A DNA stretch of 64,000 bases, from contig JBCCGG010000035.1 of NCBI GenBank assembly GCA_039029395.1, forward strand, positions 1 to 64,000, in the 5' to 3' direction. The stretch comes from JBCCGG01 sp039029395. GTDB lineage: Bacteria; Pseudomonadota; Alphaproteobacteria; Kiloniellales; JAKSDN01. The notes beneath the pieces were generated by a model that saw only the letters and a list, made by a program, of their open reading frames with translations, did not search any database and was not told where the DNA came from. A program made the translations under genes and the position numbers. Each line of letters opens with the position of its first letter. Within the stretch, counting starts at the first letter, position 1. Positions 22,333-30,963 of the stretch are shown piece after piece.

Positions 22333-24690
22333 ATGCTTCATCACCTCGGTGTTCGCTGGCGCCTCCTCATCGCCTTTTTCGGTATAAGTGCCTTTGCCGT
22401 CCTCGCCGCGGTTGCCGCTGTCTACGCCATCGTCGCGATCGGCGGTGTGCTTGACCGCATCACACATCAGCGGGTGCCGGCGGCGATCGGTTCGCTGGAG
22501 GTTTCGCGCCAGGCCGAGCGCATCGTCGAGGCGGCCCCGGCCCTCTTGGCGGTCACCACGACCGCCCAGCGCGAGGAGCTGACAGCCTCGATCACAGCCG
22601 GTGTCGAGCACCTCAATGGGTTGGTCGCCGGACTCAAGGGCGAGGAGATCGACGCCTCGGCGCTGGAAGCGATCGACCTGGCGGTTACCCGGCTCGGCCA
22701 GAACCTGACGGCGCTCGATTTCTTGGTCAGCAGCCATCTGGCGGCCGCCGAGCGCAAGCGGACCATGCTCTTGGATCTGTCGCGCACCACCCGGGCGGCC
22801 CAGCGGGTGCTGGGGCCGGGCATCCTCGTGCTGGACGCGAAGTTTTCCCAGCTGCAAAAGGCTGTCGCCGATCCCGAGCTGACGACAGAGGATCGCGCCG
22901 CAGTGACGGACGAGCTGACCGAAACGATCTCCGCGTTTCTGCCCCTGCAGAAGTCCCAAGTCGAGGTTTCGGCGATCAATGACATGCTCTTGAAGGCCGC
23001 CTCGTCGGACAGCCGCGCCGATTTGGAGTTGGTGTCCTTTCCCTTGCGCAAGTCCTTAAGCAACCTGGAGCGCTTGATCGAGAACCTGGGTGCCAACCAG
23101 CGCAAATTCTTGCGCCCCCAGCTCACCAGATTCGTGGTTCTCTCCGTCGGCCCGGAAAGCGTTCTCGAGGCGCGCGCTAAGGAACTGGAGCTGATCGCCA
23201 ATGGGGAGCAGCTGATTGCTGAGAACGCCGACCTTTCGCGCCAGCTGACCGAAGCCGTCGAGGTGCTGCTCGCCCAGGCCAAGGAGGATATCGCGACCGG
23301 CAACCTGGAGGCCGGATCGGTTCAGGAGATCAGCACCTGGGTCATGATCGCCGTCGTTGCGCTCAGCCTGATCAGCTCCACCTTGATCGTCTGGCTCTAC
23401 GTCAACCGCAACCTGATCGGCCGCCTCACCGCGCTCAGCGATTCCATGCTGGCGATCGCCGGCGGCAACCTGCGTGCGCCACTGCCCAAAGCCGGCGGCG
23501 GCGACGAGATCGGCCACATGGCCGAGGCGCTCACGGTGTTCCGGGACACCGCGATCGAGATCGAGGAGAACAATCTGCGCGAGATCGAGGCGGCCCGCCG
23601 CCGGCTGGTCGACGCGATCGAGAACTCTTCGGAGGGCTTTGCCTTCTACGACGCCCAGGAGCGCTTGGTGATCTGCAACACCCGCTACAAGGAGCTGCTC
23701 TACCCGGAACTGGATGTGGTGATCGAGCCGGGCACGCCTTTCGAGTCGATCATCCGAAGCGCCGCCAAGGTCGGCCTGATCACCGATGCCCAGGGGCGGG
23801 TCGAAGAGTGGGTCGAAGAGCGCTTGGCGGCCCATCGCAATCCCAAGGGAACGATCCTCCAGCAGCGTGGCGACGGGCGCTGGATCATGATCAGCGAGCG
23901 CAAGACCCGCGACGACAGCACGGTCGCGGTCTACACCGACATCACCGAGCTCAAGCGCCGGGAGCAGGAGGCCGAAGAGGCGAGCCGGGCCAAGAGCCAG
24001 TTCCTCGCCAATATGAGCCACGAGCTGCGCACGCCGATGAACGCCATTCTGGGCTACACCGAGCTGATCTCCGACAACATCTATGGCGAGTTGCCCGACA
24101 AGGTGCGGGAGGTCATGGAGCGGATCGACCACAATGGTCATCACCTGCTCGGCCTGATCAACGACATCCTCGATCTCTCCAAGATCGAGGCCGGACAGCT
24201 CGATCTCGTGCTCGAGGACTACTCCCTAGGGCACGTGGTCCAGTCGGTGCTTTCCACGGTCGAACCCCTGGCGGCGGAGAAATCCCTCGAGCTGGTGACC
24301 GAGGTCGATCCAGATTTGCCGGTCGGTGTCGGCGATGAGCAGCGCATCACCCAGGTGCTCTTGAATCTGGTCGGCAATGCCATAAAGTTCACCGACGAAG
24401 GCCGGGTCACGGTGGCGGTCACCCGCTTCGAGGAGACCTATAAGGTAGCGGTCAGCGATACCGGCGCCGGCATCTCGGAACGGGATCAGGTGACCATCTT
24501 CGAGGAGTTCCGCCAGGCCGACAATTCCAACACGCGGGAAAAGGGCGGCACCGGCCTGGGACTCGCCATCGCAAAGCGGATCATTGAGATGCATGGTGGG
24601 CGGATCTGGGTCGAATCGATCTTGGGCGAGGGCGCGACCTTCTCCTTCACCCTGCCGGTGCGCGCAGAGCCGGCAAGAGAGGCTTCATGA
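22333..24690 (+). CDS. Membrane sensor histidine kinase with HAMP and PAS domains
   Basis: This 785-residue kinase has TM1 (about 12-36), a long, mostly helical periplasmic region of about 290 residues, and TM2 (about 333-357). HAMP (about 358-415) and a PAS domain (about 425-540, GFAFYDAQERLVICN) follow, then HisKA with phospho-acceptor His563 in FLANMSHELRTPMNAILGY and an HATPase with NLVGNAIKFT, DTGAGI and GGTGLGLAI. No receiver is attached. The helical sensor resembles TorS/4HB-type domains, which can be touched by a binding protein. Its TGA overlaps the next ATG, so it is coupled to the receiver gene. Confidence 0.92.
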   Translation: MLHHLGVRWRLLIAFFGISAFAVLAAVAAVYAIVAIGGVLDRITHQRVPAAIGSLEVSRQAERIVEAAPALLAVTTTAQREELTASITAGVEHLNGLVAGLKGEEIDASALEAIDLAVTRLGQNLTALDFLVSSHLAAAERKRTMLLDLSRTTRAAQRVLGPGILVLDAKFSQLQKAVADPELTTEDRAAVTDELTETISAFLPLQKSQVEVSAINDMLLKAASSDSRADLELVSFPLRKSLSNLERLIENLGANQRKFLRPQLTRFVVLSVGPESVLEARAKELELIANGEQLIAENADLSRQLTEAVEVLLAQAKEDIATGNLEAGSVQEISTWVMIAVVALSLISSTLIVWLYVNRNLIGRLTALSDSMLAIAGGNLRAPLPKAGGGDEIGHMAEALTVFRDTAIEIEENNLREIEAARRRLVDAIENSSEGFAFYDAQERLVICNTRYKELLYPELDVVIEPGTPFESIIRSAAKVGLITDAQGRVEEWVEERLAAHRNPKGTILQQRGDGRWIMISERKTRDDSTVAVYTDITELKRREQEAEEASRAKSQFLANMSHELRTPMNAILGYTELISDNIYGELPDKVREVMERIDHNGHHLLGLINDILDLSKIEAGQLDLVLEDYSLGHVVQSVLSTVEPLAAEKSLELVTEVDPDLPVGVGDEQRITQVLLNLVGNAIKFTDEGRVTVAVTRFEETYKVAVSDTGAGISERDQVTIFEEFRQADNSNTREKGGTGLGLAIAKRIIEMHGGRIWVESILGEGATFSFTLPVRAEPAREAS

Positions 24691-25052
24691 AGAGACGTAT
24701 TCTGGTGGTCGAGGATCAGGAAGACAATCGGCGCATCATGCGCGACCTCCTGACTAATGCCGAGTTCGAGGTGATCGAGGCGGTCGACGGCCTCAAGGGT
24801 TTGAGCGCTGCATCGCAGGAACGTCCGGACCTCATTATCATGGACATTCAGCTGCCGGGTCTCGATGGCCTGGAAGTGACCCGCCGGATCAAGGCCGATC
24901 CGGAGATCTCTCATATCCCGATCATCGTCGTGACCTCCTTCGCGATGAGCGGCGACAATCAAAAGGCGCTGGAGGCTGGCAGCGATGCCTATTTCTCCAA
25001 GCCGGTCAGTCCGCGCGGCCTCTTGGCCAAGATCCGCGAGTATCTGCCCTGA
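24687..25052 (+). CDS. Single-domain response regulator (DivK-like)
   Basis: This 121-residue receiver has acidic residues near D10, phospho-acceptor Asp53 (IIMDIQLPG), a Thr/Ser switch (VVTSFA) and Lys in FSKPVS. There is no output domain, so it acts by binding partners or as a phosphate shuttle between the upstream kinase and the downstream receiver-cyclase. It is translationally coupled to the kinase by an ATGA overlap. Confidence 0.9.
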   Translation: MKRRILVVEDQEDNRRIMRDLLTNAEFEVIEAVDGLKGLSAASQERPDLIIMDIQLPGLDGLEVTRRIKADPEISHIPIIVVTSFAMSGDNQKALEAGSDAYFSKPVSPRGLLAKIREYLP

Positions 25053-25073
25053 GCCGGGGCGAGGAGCGAACCT

Positions 25074-26222
25074 TTGAGAAACCCGCCCCACATCCTCATC
25101 GTCGACGACAATCCGGCCAACCGGGACATTTTCGAGACTCGCCTGGCGATTCACGGCTACGAGATCTACACCGCCAGCGACGGCGAGGAAGGCTTGGCGC
25201 TCGCACGGGAGCGGCTGCCCGACCTGATCCTGCTCGATGTCATGATGCCCAAGATGGACGGCATCGAGGTTTGCACCCACCTCAAGCAGGACGAAAGCCT
25301 GCCGTTCATGCCGATCATCCTGGTGACCGCCAAGTCCGATCCCAAGGACGTGGTGGCGGGCCTGGAGGCGGGCGCCGACGAGTACCTCACCAAGCCGGTC
25401 GACCAAACCTCACTGGTCGCCCGGGTCAAGTCCATGCTGCGCATCAAGGCGCTCTACGACCAGACCCAGGAACAGGCCGCCGAGCTCTCCACCTGGAACG
25501 AGACCCTGCAGCAAAAGGTCGAAGACCAGCTCGGTGAACTGGAGCGCTTGAGCGCTCTCAAGCGCTTCTTCTCGCCCCATTTGGCCGAGCTCATCGTGAC
25601 TACGGGCAAAACCGAGTTCATGGAAAGCCACCGGCGGGAAATCACCGTGGTGTTCTGCGATCTGCGCGGCTTCACCGCCTTCTCGGAGACCGCCGAACCC
25701 GAGGAGATCATGCGGGTGCTGCGCGAGTACCATCAATCGGTCGGCCCTCTGATCTTTCAGTTCGAAGCGACCCTGGAGCACTTCGCGGGCGACGGCTTGA
25801 TGGCCTTTTTCAACGACCCCATGCCTTGCGAGGATCCGGCGCCGCGGGCGATCCGCATGGCCGTGGCCATGCAGGAGGTGGCCGGCAAGCTGGTCGAGAA
25901 ATGGTCGGCGCGCGGGTTCGATCTGGGCCTCGGGATCGGCATTTCCCTGGGCTACGCCACCTTGGGCCAGATCGGCTTCGAGGGGCGCTTCCATTACGGC
26001 GCCATCGGCTCGGTCCTGAACCTGGCGTCGCGCCTCTGCGATCAGGCCGAGGGCGGCCAGATCTTGATCACCCCGCGGGTTCAGGCTGAGGCCGGCGGTC
26101 TTGCCGAGGTCGAGGACCTGGGCGAGCTGACGCTCAAGGGCTTCATGAAACCGGTCAAGGCCCTGCGCGTGGTCAGCCTGAACGAGCCGGCATCCGAAGA
26201 CGCGGCCAGCGCGGGCGAGTGA
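25074..26222 (+). CDS. Receiver-class III adenylate/guanylate cyclase
   Basis: This 382-residue protein has an N-terminal receiver (phospho-acceptor Asp in LILLDVMMPKMDG, Lys in LTKPVD), a coiled-coil linker (about 125-160) and a class III cyclase domain. The two metal aspartates lie in VVFCDLRGFTAF and HFAGDGLMAFFND, and the transition-state N and R in LNLASRL. Phosphorylation by the kinase two genes upstream would gate cyclic nucleotide production. It starts at a TTG with GAGGAG at good distance. It ends the rightward run and converges on the ACP-FGE gene. Confidence 0.88.
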   Translation: MRNPPHILIVDDNPANRDIFETRLAIHGYEIYTASDGEEGLALARERLPDLILLDVMMPKMDGIEVCTHLKQDESLPFMPIILVTAKSDPKDVVAGLEAGADEYLTKPVDQTSLVARVKSMLRIKALYDQTQEQAAELSTWNETLQQKVEDQLGELERLSALKRFFSPHLAELIVTTGKTEFMESHRREITVVFCDLRGFTAFSETAEPEEIMRVLREYHQSVGPLIFQFEATLEHFAGDGLMAFFNDPMPCEDPAPRAIRMAVAMQEVAGKLVEKWSARGFDLGLGIGISLGYATLGQIGFEGRFHYGAIGSVLNLASRLCDQAEGGQILITPRVQAEAGGLAEVEDLGELTLKGFMKPVKALRVVSLNEPASEDAASAGE

Positions 26223-26229
26223 GCGCGCC

Positions 26230-27534
26230 CTAGGCGGGCACTTGGCCGACGCAGCGGAAACCCAAGCAGCGGCCGCGCGCCAAGGGCCGGCGGCCCCGGC
26301 GATAGGAAGAGCGGGCCAGCTCAACCGGTCCGACCCAGCTGCCGCCCCGTTCGCTGCGCACGCCGGTGTCGGGCGCCGATTCCGAGCCGTTCCGGGCCTT
26401 CTCGTAGGCCTCTGGGTCGTACCAGTCCCGGCACCATTGCCAGACGTTGCCGGCCATTTGCAGGAGCCCGAAGGGCGAGACGCCGGAGAGCGCGTGCACC
26501 GGAAGCAGCGGCAGTTCACTTGCCGTGGCGTAGCGCGCACGCATGACGTGGAGCCCGGCATTGATCTCGCCGGGATAGGGCGCGCGCTCGCCCCAAGGCC
26601 AGCGGCGCGGGCGCGGCCCGCGCGCGGCGTACTCCCACTGGGCCTCGCTCGGCAGATAATCGCCGCCAGCCTCGGCCCAAACGCGCCAATCGGCGCCGTT
26701 CGCCCAGAGGGCATAGGCCTTTGCGCCGAACCAGGAGACCAGCACCATCGGCCAGGTCTCGGTGCCCGGATAGGGCACCCAAAAGCCCCGTTCGCGCCGC
26801 AGCGGCTGCTGAGCGAAGCGCCGCTCGTCCTCCGGCAGCCTGAACCAGGCCCGCTCGGTGGCCTCGTCGAGAGCGCCGATGCTGTTGAGGAAGCGGCAGT
26901 AGGCGGTGGTGGAGACGATCTCCTCGTCGATCAGGAAGGGGGCGAGCTCGAGCTGGTGCAGAGGGCGTTCATCTGCCCCGGCATCCGGCTCCTCGCTGCC
27001 GAGCTCCACCGGTCCGCCCGGCAAGCGCAGGCAAGCCATGCCGTCGGTCAAGCGCCGGAAGCGCTCGACGCCTTGTTGGTTTGGGCCAAGGGCCCGGTAC
27101 AGTGACTTGGGGGCGGATTCCAGCAGGCCGCCCAGCTGGGCAAAGGTGTCGCGGGTCGCCGGTGTGGGCCGCACACCCGCTGCGGGGCGCGGCGCCGGGG
27201 GCGGGTTGCGCCAGCGCAAGTGGACCAGCTCGGCCATGTCGCCGACCGTGAAGTCGGCGCGGGTGAAGACCTCCTTGTAGACCAAGTCGCCGACCTCGTC
27301 GGGCTCGGGTAGAGTGAGCTGGAAGTAATCCTCGACCGCCATGACCAACTTGACCAAATCCAGGCTCTCGACGTGCAGGTCGTCGACCAGCCGGCTGTCC
27401 AGCGAGATTTTGTCCCGGTCGACGCCGATATGCTCAATCGTGATGTCGATGACTCGAGCTTGAATTTCATTCAATGGCGGTCGGACTTTAGGGCTCTCCA
27501 AGGACGCGATCAGGGCTTCGGCGACATCGTTCAT
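26230..27534 (-). CDS. Acyl-carrier domain fused to a formylglycine-generating-enzyme-like (SUMF1) domain
   Basis: This 434-residue two-domain protein has residues 1-95 as an acyl/peptidyl carrier domain, with the phosphopantetheine site Ser57 in DDLHVESLDLVKLVMAVEDYF read across two turns. A proline-rich linker follows, and residues about 155-434 are a FGE-sulfatase/SUMF1 fold (PVELGSEEPD, LPSEAQWEYAARG, LLQMAGNVWQWCRDWY, RGGSW, GFRCV). The catalytic Cys pair of true formylglycine-generating enzymes is not seen, so it is nearer to PvdO- or EgtB-like members. The fusion suggests oxidative change of a substrate tethered to the carrier. The start at 27534 has AAGGAGG. No synthetase or thioesterase is adjacent. 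Confidence 0.8.
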   Translation of the reverse strand: MNDVAEALIASLESPKVRPPLNEIQARVIDITIEHIGVDRDKISLDSRLVDDLHVESLDLVKLVMAVEDYFQLTLPEPDEVGDLVYKEVFTRADFTVGDMAELVHLRWRNPPPAPRPAAGVRPTPATRDTFAQLGGLLESAPKSLYRALGPNQQGVERFRRLTDGMACLRLPGGPVELGSEEPDAGADERPLHQLELAPFLIDEEIVSTTAYCRFLNSIGALDEATERAWFRLPEDERRFAQQPLRRERGFWVPYPGTETWPMVLVSWFGAKAYALWANGADWRVWAEAGGDYLPSEAQWEYAARGPRPRRWPWGERAPYPGEINAGLHVMRARYATASELPLLPVHALSGVSPFGLLQMAGNVWQWCRDWYDPEAYEKARNGSESAPDTGVRSERGGSWVGPVELARSSYRRGRRPLARGRCLGFRCVGQVPA

Positions 27535-27731
27535 GAGTGAGCCTCCTTGCAAATGAAAAGGGTACCAGGCTGATGCATCACAACTCTAAGATTGGGTCCG
27601 TCCCCCGGGCGCGCAAGGCCGATAGCCCGGGCGCGGCCCATTGTCGCGATAACGCTCGGGGAGCGATCGCGCGGCGGACTCGTATCATTGGCCATGCTAT
27701 GGTGGGCGTCGGTCAGTCAGGGAGTGTCATC

Positions 27732-28244
27732 GTGAGCTTTTCAAAGGAACGGCGCGGCGTGGTTTGCGGCCTTGTGTGCTGTGTCGGCCTCGCGGGCTGC
27801 GCGGGGATCGGCGATGAGGCGTTGCCGCCGGAGGTAAACTTGATCAACATTCGCCCGGTGGAGGCCCAGGTCTTCGAGCAGCGCTTCGACGTGGATCTTC
27901 GGATCATCAATCCGAACGACTTCGATCTGGATCTGGATGGCCTGACCTTCAATCTGGATGTCAACGGCTCGCGCTTCGCCTCTGGCGTCTCCAACCAGGC
28001 CTTCACCGTGCCGCGCCTGGGCGAGACCAAGACCACGGTGACCGCCTCCACAAGTCTGTTCGATATCTTCCAGCAGTTCCTGACCATCGCCGAGCGAACG
28101 GATCTCTCGTACAAGATTTCGGGCCTGGCCTATCTGAACCACTTCGCCAAGCGCCGGGTGCCCTACGAGGCCTCCGGCCGCCTGGACTTCCCGCCCGGCC
28201 TGGCGCCGGGCCGCACGCTCGTGCCGATTGCGCCGCAGTCCTAA
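27732..28244 (+). CDS. LEA14/WHy-domain lipoprotein
   Basis: This 170-residue protein has a lipoprotein signal (VCGLVCCVGLAGC, Cys about residue 20) and one LEA-2/WHy domain: EAQVFEQRFDVDLRIINPND, the DLDGLTFNLDVNG strand and TKTTVTAS. Such proteins are linked to desiccation or stress tolerance and sit at the periplasmic face of a membrane. I placed the start at the GTG at 27732, with GGGAGTG upstream; a longer frame from 27537 is less likely because it would bury the signal. It overlaps the convergent methyltransferase gene by 4 bases. Confidence 0.78.
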   Translation: MSFSKERRGVVCGLVCCVGLAGCAGIGDEALPPEVNLINIRPVEAQVFEQRFDVDLRIINPNDFDLDLDGLTFNLDVNGSRFASGVSNQAFTVPRLGETKTTVTASTSLFDIFQQFLTIAERTDLSYKISGLAYLNHFAKRRVPYEASGRLDFPPGLAPGRTLVPIAPQS

Positions 28245-29167
28245 GCCGCCAAAGTCTTGCCCAGCGCGGCAATATGCGCCGGGCCAATGCCGCAGCAGCC
28301 GCCAATCAAGATGGCGCCGGACTCGGTCCAACGCTCGGCCGCGGCGACGAAGGCCTCCGGTGCGCAGACCTCCTCGAACCGCCAATTGGGGTACGCGAAG
28401 CGCCCGGAGTTGGGATAGACCGCGAGCGGGCCGGACCAATGGGCCCGGGCAATCTCGAGCGCCGGGTCGCTGACATCCAGATCCGAATGCATGATCGCCA
28501 GGATGGCCGGTAGGCCCTCGGGGAGCTTCGGCAAAACCCCGTTCAAAGCGTCCTCCAGGCTCATTGGCGAAAGGCCGACCTCGCGCGCCAGCGTCTCGAC
28601 GCTCCGGTCGTCCGGGCCCCAGATGCAGGTGAAGCCGGGCATCACCGGCAAGCCGAGGGGCGCCACGGCCTCGATCATGGCCAGGGTGATCTCCACGTCG
28701 CACAGCATTTCCAGGGCGAAGAGATCGCAGCCGGCGTCGCGCAACACCTCCGCCTGCTCCCGGAAGTTGGCGACCAGAGTGGCGCCACGGGGCAGGGCAG
28801 AGCGGTCTGACTGGGCGGCATAGGTGGATAGCGAGCCGGCGATCCACTGGGGCCGGTCGTCCGGCGCCGCCGCGAGCGCGTCCCGGCAGATCTCCACCGC
28901 CCGGCGGTTGAGCGCCGCCACCTGGTCGCCAAGCCCGGCGGGTTCCAGCACGTGGCGTGCCAGCGCGAAAGAGTTGACGATGTGGACCTGAGCGCCGGCC
29001 GCGATGTAGTCGTCGTGCACCGCGCGGATCATCGTCGCGTCGCCGGCCAGGCCGCTCGCGCTCCAGGCCTTTGCGTCCATCTTGATGCCGCGCCGATCCA
29101 GCTCGGTGCCCATGGCGCCGTCCATCAGCAGGGGCGGGCCGTCCTCGAGGCGCTTCAGTAGAGACAT
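28241..29167 (-). CDS. Homocysteine S-methyltransferase family protein, one zinc Cys missing
   Basis: This 308-residue TIM-barrel protein of the MmuM/BHMT family has the opening LLMDGAMGTELDRRG and ends with GGCCGIGPAHIAAL, which holds two of the three zinc thiolates. The first zinc ligand, normally Cys in a (G/V)NC motif, aligns with IMHSDLDV, where Ser replaces Cys. Zinc binding may thus be altered or use another residue, and methyl transfer from a donor such as S-methylmethionine or a betaine to homocysteine cannot be assumed. TmpAB-like enzymes elsewhere in the window would make glycine betaine, a possible donor. Confidence 0.78.
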   Translation of the reverse strand: MSLLKRLEDGPPLLMDGAMGTELDRRGIKMDAKAWSASGLAGDATMIRAVHDDYIAAGAQVHIVNSFALARHVLEPAGLGDQVAALNRRAVEICRDALAAAPDDRPQWIAGSLSTYAAQSDRSALPRGATLVANFREQAEVLRDAGCDLFALEMLCDVEITLAMIEAVAPLGLPVMPGFTCIWGPDDRSVETLAREVGLSPMSLEDALNGVLPKLPEGLPAILAIMHSDLDVSDPALEIARAHWSGPLAVYPNSGRFAYPNWRFEEVCAPEAFVAAAERWTESGAILIGGCCGIGPAHIAALGKTLAA

Positions 29168-29241
29168 GGCACCCTCGCTGTGTTAAGCGAGCGCCAGATT
29201 AGGCCAGAATCTTCGCCGTGCGGAAGGATAAATGGGGCCGC

Positions 29242-29463
29242 TCAGCCGACCGTCGAATCGTTCTTGGAGCGGCGGCACAGGACCTTGACGTACTCCTCCT
29301 CGCCGACCTCGATCGCCGAGCCGGCCAGTGTGGTTTGACCGGTGAACATGCAGACGATCTCGTTCTCGGCCGGCGGTCCCTGCAGAACGACCCGGGCGGT
29401 GTCGGGTTGGCAATCGGGGCGGCCCACGCTTAGCGCGCAAATCAGGATGACGGTTTGAATCAT
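29242..29463 (-). CDS. Small exported conserved hypothetical protein
   Basis: This 73-residue protein has a short signal-like start (MIQTVILICALSVG). The mature part has three Cys (PDCQPDTARVV, EIVCMFTGQTTLAGSA, YVKVLCRR). AGGAGAT lies about ten bases before the ATG. The GPPAENEI-C-FTGQTTLAGSAI pattern seems conserved in small alphaproteobacterial proteins, but I know of no function. The roughly 280 bp upstream are AT-rich and hold no other gene I can support. Confidence 0.6.
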   Translation of the reverse strand: MIQTVILICALSVGRPDCQPDTARVVLQGPPAENEIVCMFTGQTTLAGSAIEVGEEEYVKVLCRRSKNDSTVG

Positions 29464-29750
29464 TTTCAAGTATCTCCTAACCGATCTGTCGGTTTCGGAA
29501 AGAAGAGGCAAAAATCACCTCGACGACTTTAGCGTGCCATCCTGAAGTAAAATTGATGTTAAATTTGTGTGACGAATTCCTTTACTAGTGATTATTGTTA
29601 CATTAACCAAGAAGTAGCTTTCTGTATTCAATAATCGGCAGAAATTTGCCTCCTGCCGTGCCCCATGCTGACGGCTTCGCAGGGCGGCCTTTACCTGCTA
29701 GTCTGGGTCCTTCGAGGATTCGTATCGCCATCATCATTTTGGGGGCTGCC

Positions 29751-30248
29751 ATGACGCGCTCAGGCCTTTTGTTCGCACTACTCCCGCTTTTCGCGCTGGG
29801 CGCCTGCTCGGATGTCCGCAAGGACGAGCTGGTGCTCCAGCCCCCGCCTGACTGCGAGGCGCCGGCGGCGACCCGAGACAATTGGCGCTACATCGTGCTG
29901 GGCACGCCCTATCCGGTGGTCAACTGGACCGGCTGCGACAAATCCGGCGCCGACCTTAAAGACGCCTATCTGGGCGAGGCGAACCTCACCGACACCAACC
30001 TGAGCGGCGCCGATTTGGAGAACGCTGATGCCGGCGCGGCCTTCCTGCGAAACACCAACTTGACCAATGCCAATCTGCGCAACGTAAACCTGACCGGCGT
30101 TTACGGCGTCAACGTGGACGCCACGGGCGCCGATCTGACCGGTACGATCCGGCGCGGCGGCACCTACCAGAAGGTGCTGCTTTCGGGCGCCACCTGGAGC
30201 GACGGAAAGACGATCTGCGCCGAAGGCTCCTTCAACCGCTGCGACTAA
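29751..30248 (+). CDS. Pentapeptide-repeat lipoprotein
   Basis: This 165-residue protein has a lipoprotein signal (LFALLPLFALGAC) and a pentapeptide-repeat beta-helix (about residues 65-140) with A(D/N)LxxxxL units such as GADLKDAYLGEANLTDTNLS. It is likely anchored in the periplasm. Pentapeptide proteins range from DNA-gyrase mimics to structural adaptors; a lipid-anchored form argues against gyrase binding. The start is placed at the ATG at 29751, directly before the signal. A paired Cys near each end may form a disulfide. Confidence 0.78.
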   Translation: MTRSGLLFALLPLFALGACSDVRKDELVLQPPPDCEAPAATRDNWRYIVLGTPYPVVNWTGCDKSGADLKDAYLGEANLTDTNLSGADLENADAGAAFLRNTNLTNANLRNVNLTGVYGVNVDATGADLTGTIRRGGTYQKVLLSGATWSDGKTICAEGSFNRCD

Positions 30249-30613
30249 GCAGGGATTCCCGTTCGACCTGACCCTTGTGACAACCAGGGTCGAGGCAGTG
30301 GAGAACGGGGGAGCCAACAGATCACAGAAAGGATTGGAGCCGGGGCTAAGCGCGCCGTTTTAGCGCGCGGATATCCGTTGAAAGAACCAATCTGCGTTTT
30401 CGCAATGATTGTAACAATACAGTTTCTTATTCAATGGCAATCGGACTGTTACGTGTTTAGTTCTCAAAATAGTTACTAAAGTAACCATAGGGATTTACCA
30501 ATATAGTTCGAGATTTAGGTCAAAATTTATATATAATATTCTTGAATATTGTAAGAAATATGCTATATATGCTTCGGATTTCACGTAGAAAACCATGCAA
30601 TGGGGTGCGCAGG
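30249..30613. other. AT-rich intergenic region
   Basis: The stretch from about 30350 to 30600 is markedly AT-rich. It holds a perfect 14-bp palindrome (GTTAC-TAAA-GTAAC, 30472-30485) and a GACCCT / AGGGTC hairpin near 30262-30285 after the lipoprotein gene. I see no protein gene I can support. It may be regulatory or acquired DNA. Confidence 0.45.
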
Positions 30614-30892
30614 ATGCAAAGCACTGAAACAACCGCATTCAATACACGATTGGACGACGGAGCCGTCTTGCGGCCGGTGGCTTCGAAGAGGTCAGGGGAC
30701 CGTGCGCCCCGTTCCATGGCGGCATTGCTGCGCACCCTGGTGCTCTCCGGCCAGCTCGAGCGGCCGGCCCGTCGGCGCGAGCCTTGGCTGCGCGCGGGCG
30801 AGCGTCCGAACGACCGGCTGGTGCTCGGCATCATCCATGCGACCAGCCAAGCCGCCCCACGGCGCGGCACGAAGAGATCCCGGCTCGTGTAA
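30614..30892 (+). CDS. Hypothetical protein, basic, 92 residues
   Basis: An open frame starting MQSTETTAFNTRLDDGAV encodes a strongly basic, Arg-rich protein without Cys, membrane segments or recognised motif (MAALLRTLVLSGQLERPARR in the centre). GC content returns to the local norm within it. The ribosome site is poor and the frame could extend upstream to 30542. It may be real, but coding is uncertain. Confidence 0.35.
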   Translation: MQSTETTAFNTRLDDGAVLRPVASKRSGDRAPRSMAALLRTLVLSGQLERPARRREPWLRAGERPNDRLVLGIIHATSQAAPRRGTKRSRLV

Positions 30893-30963
30893 AACAAAAG
30901 AATAAAGGGCGTCATCCCGTTAGCCGCGGCCGCTAAGAGACGGTCCTGAACAAGCGGAGGCGG

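Noticed and set aside
26230..27534. A true formylglycine-generating enzyme for sulfatases
   Set aside because: The catalytic Cys pair is not seen, a carrier domain is fused to it, and there is no sulfatase gene nearby.
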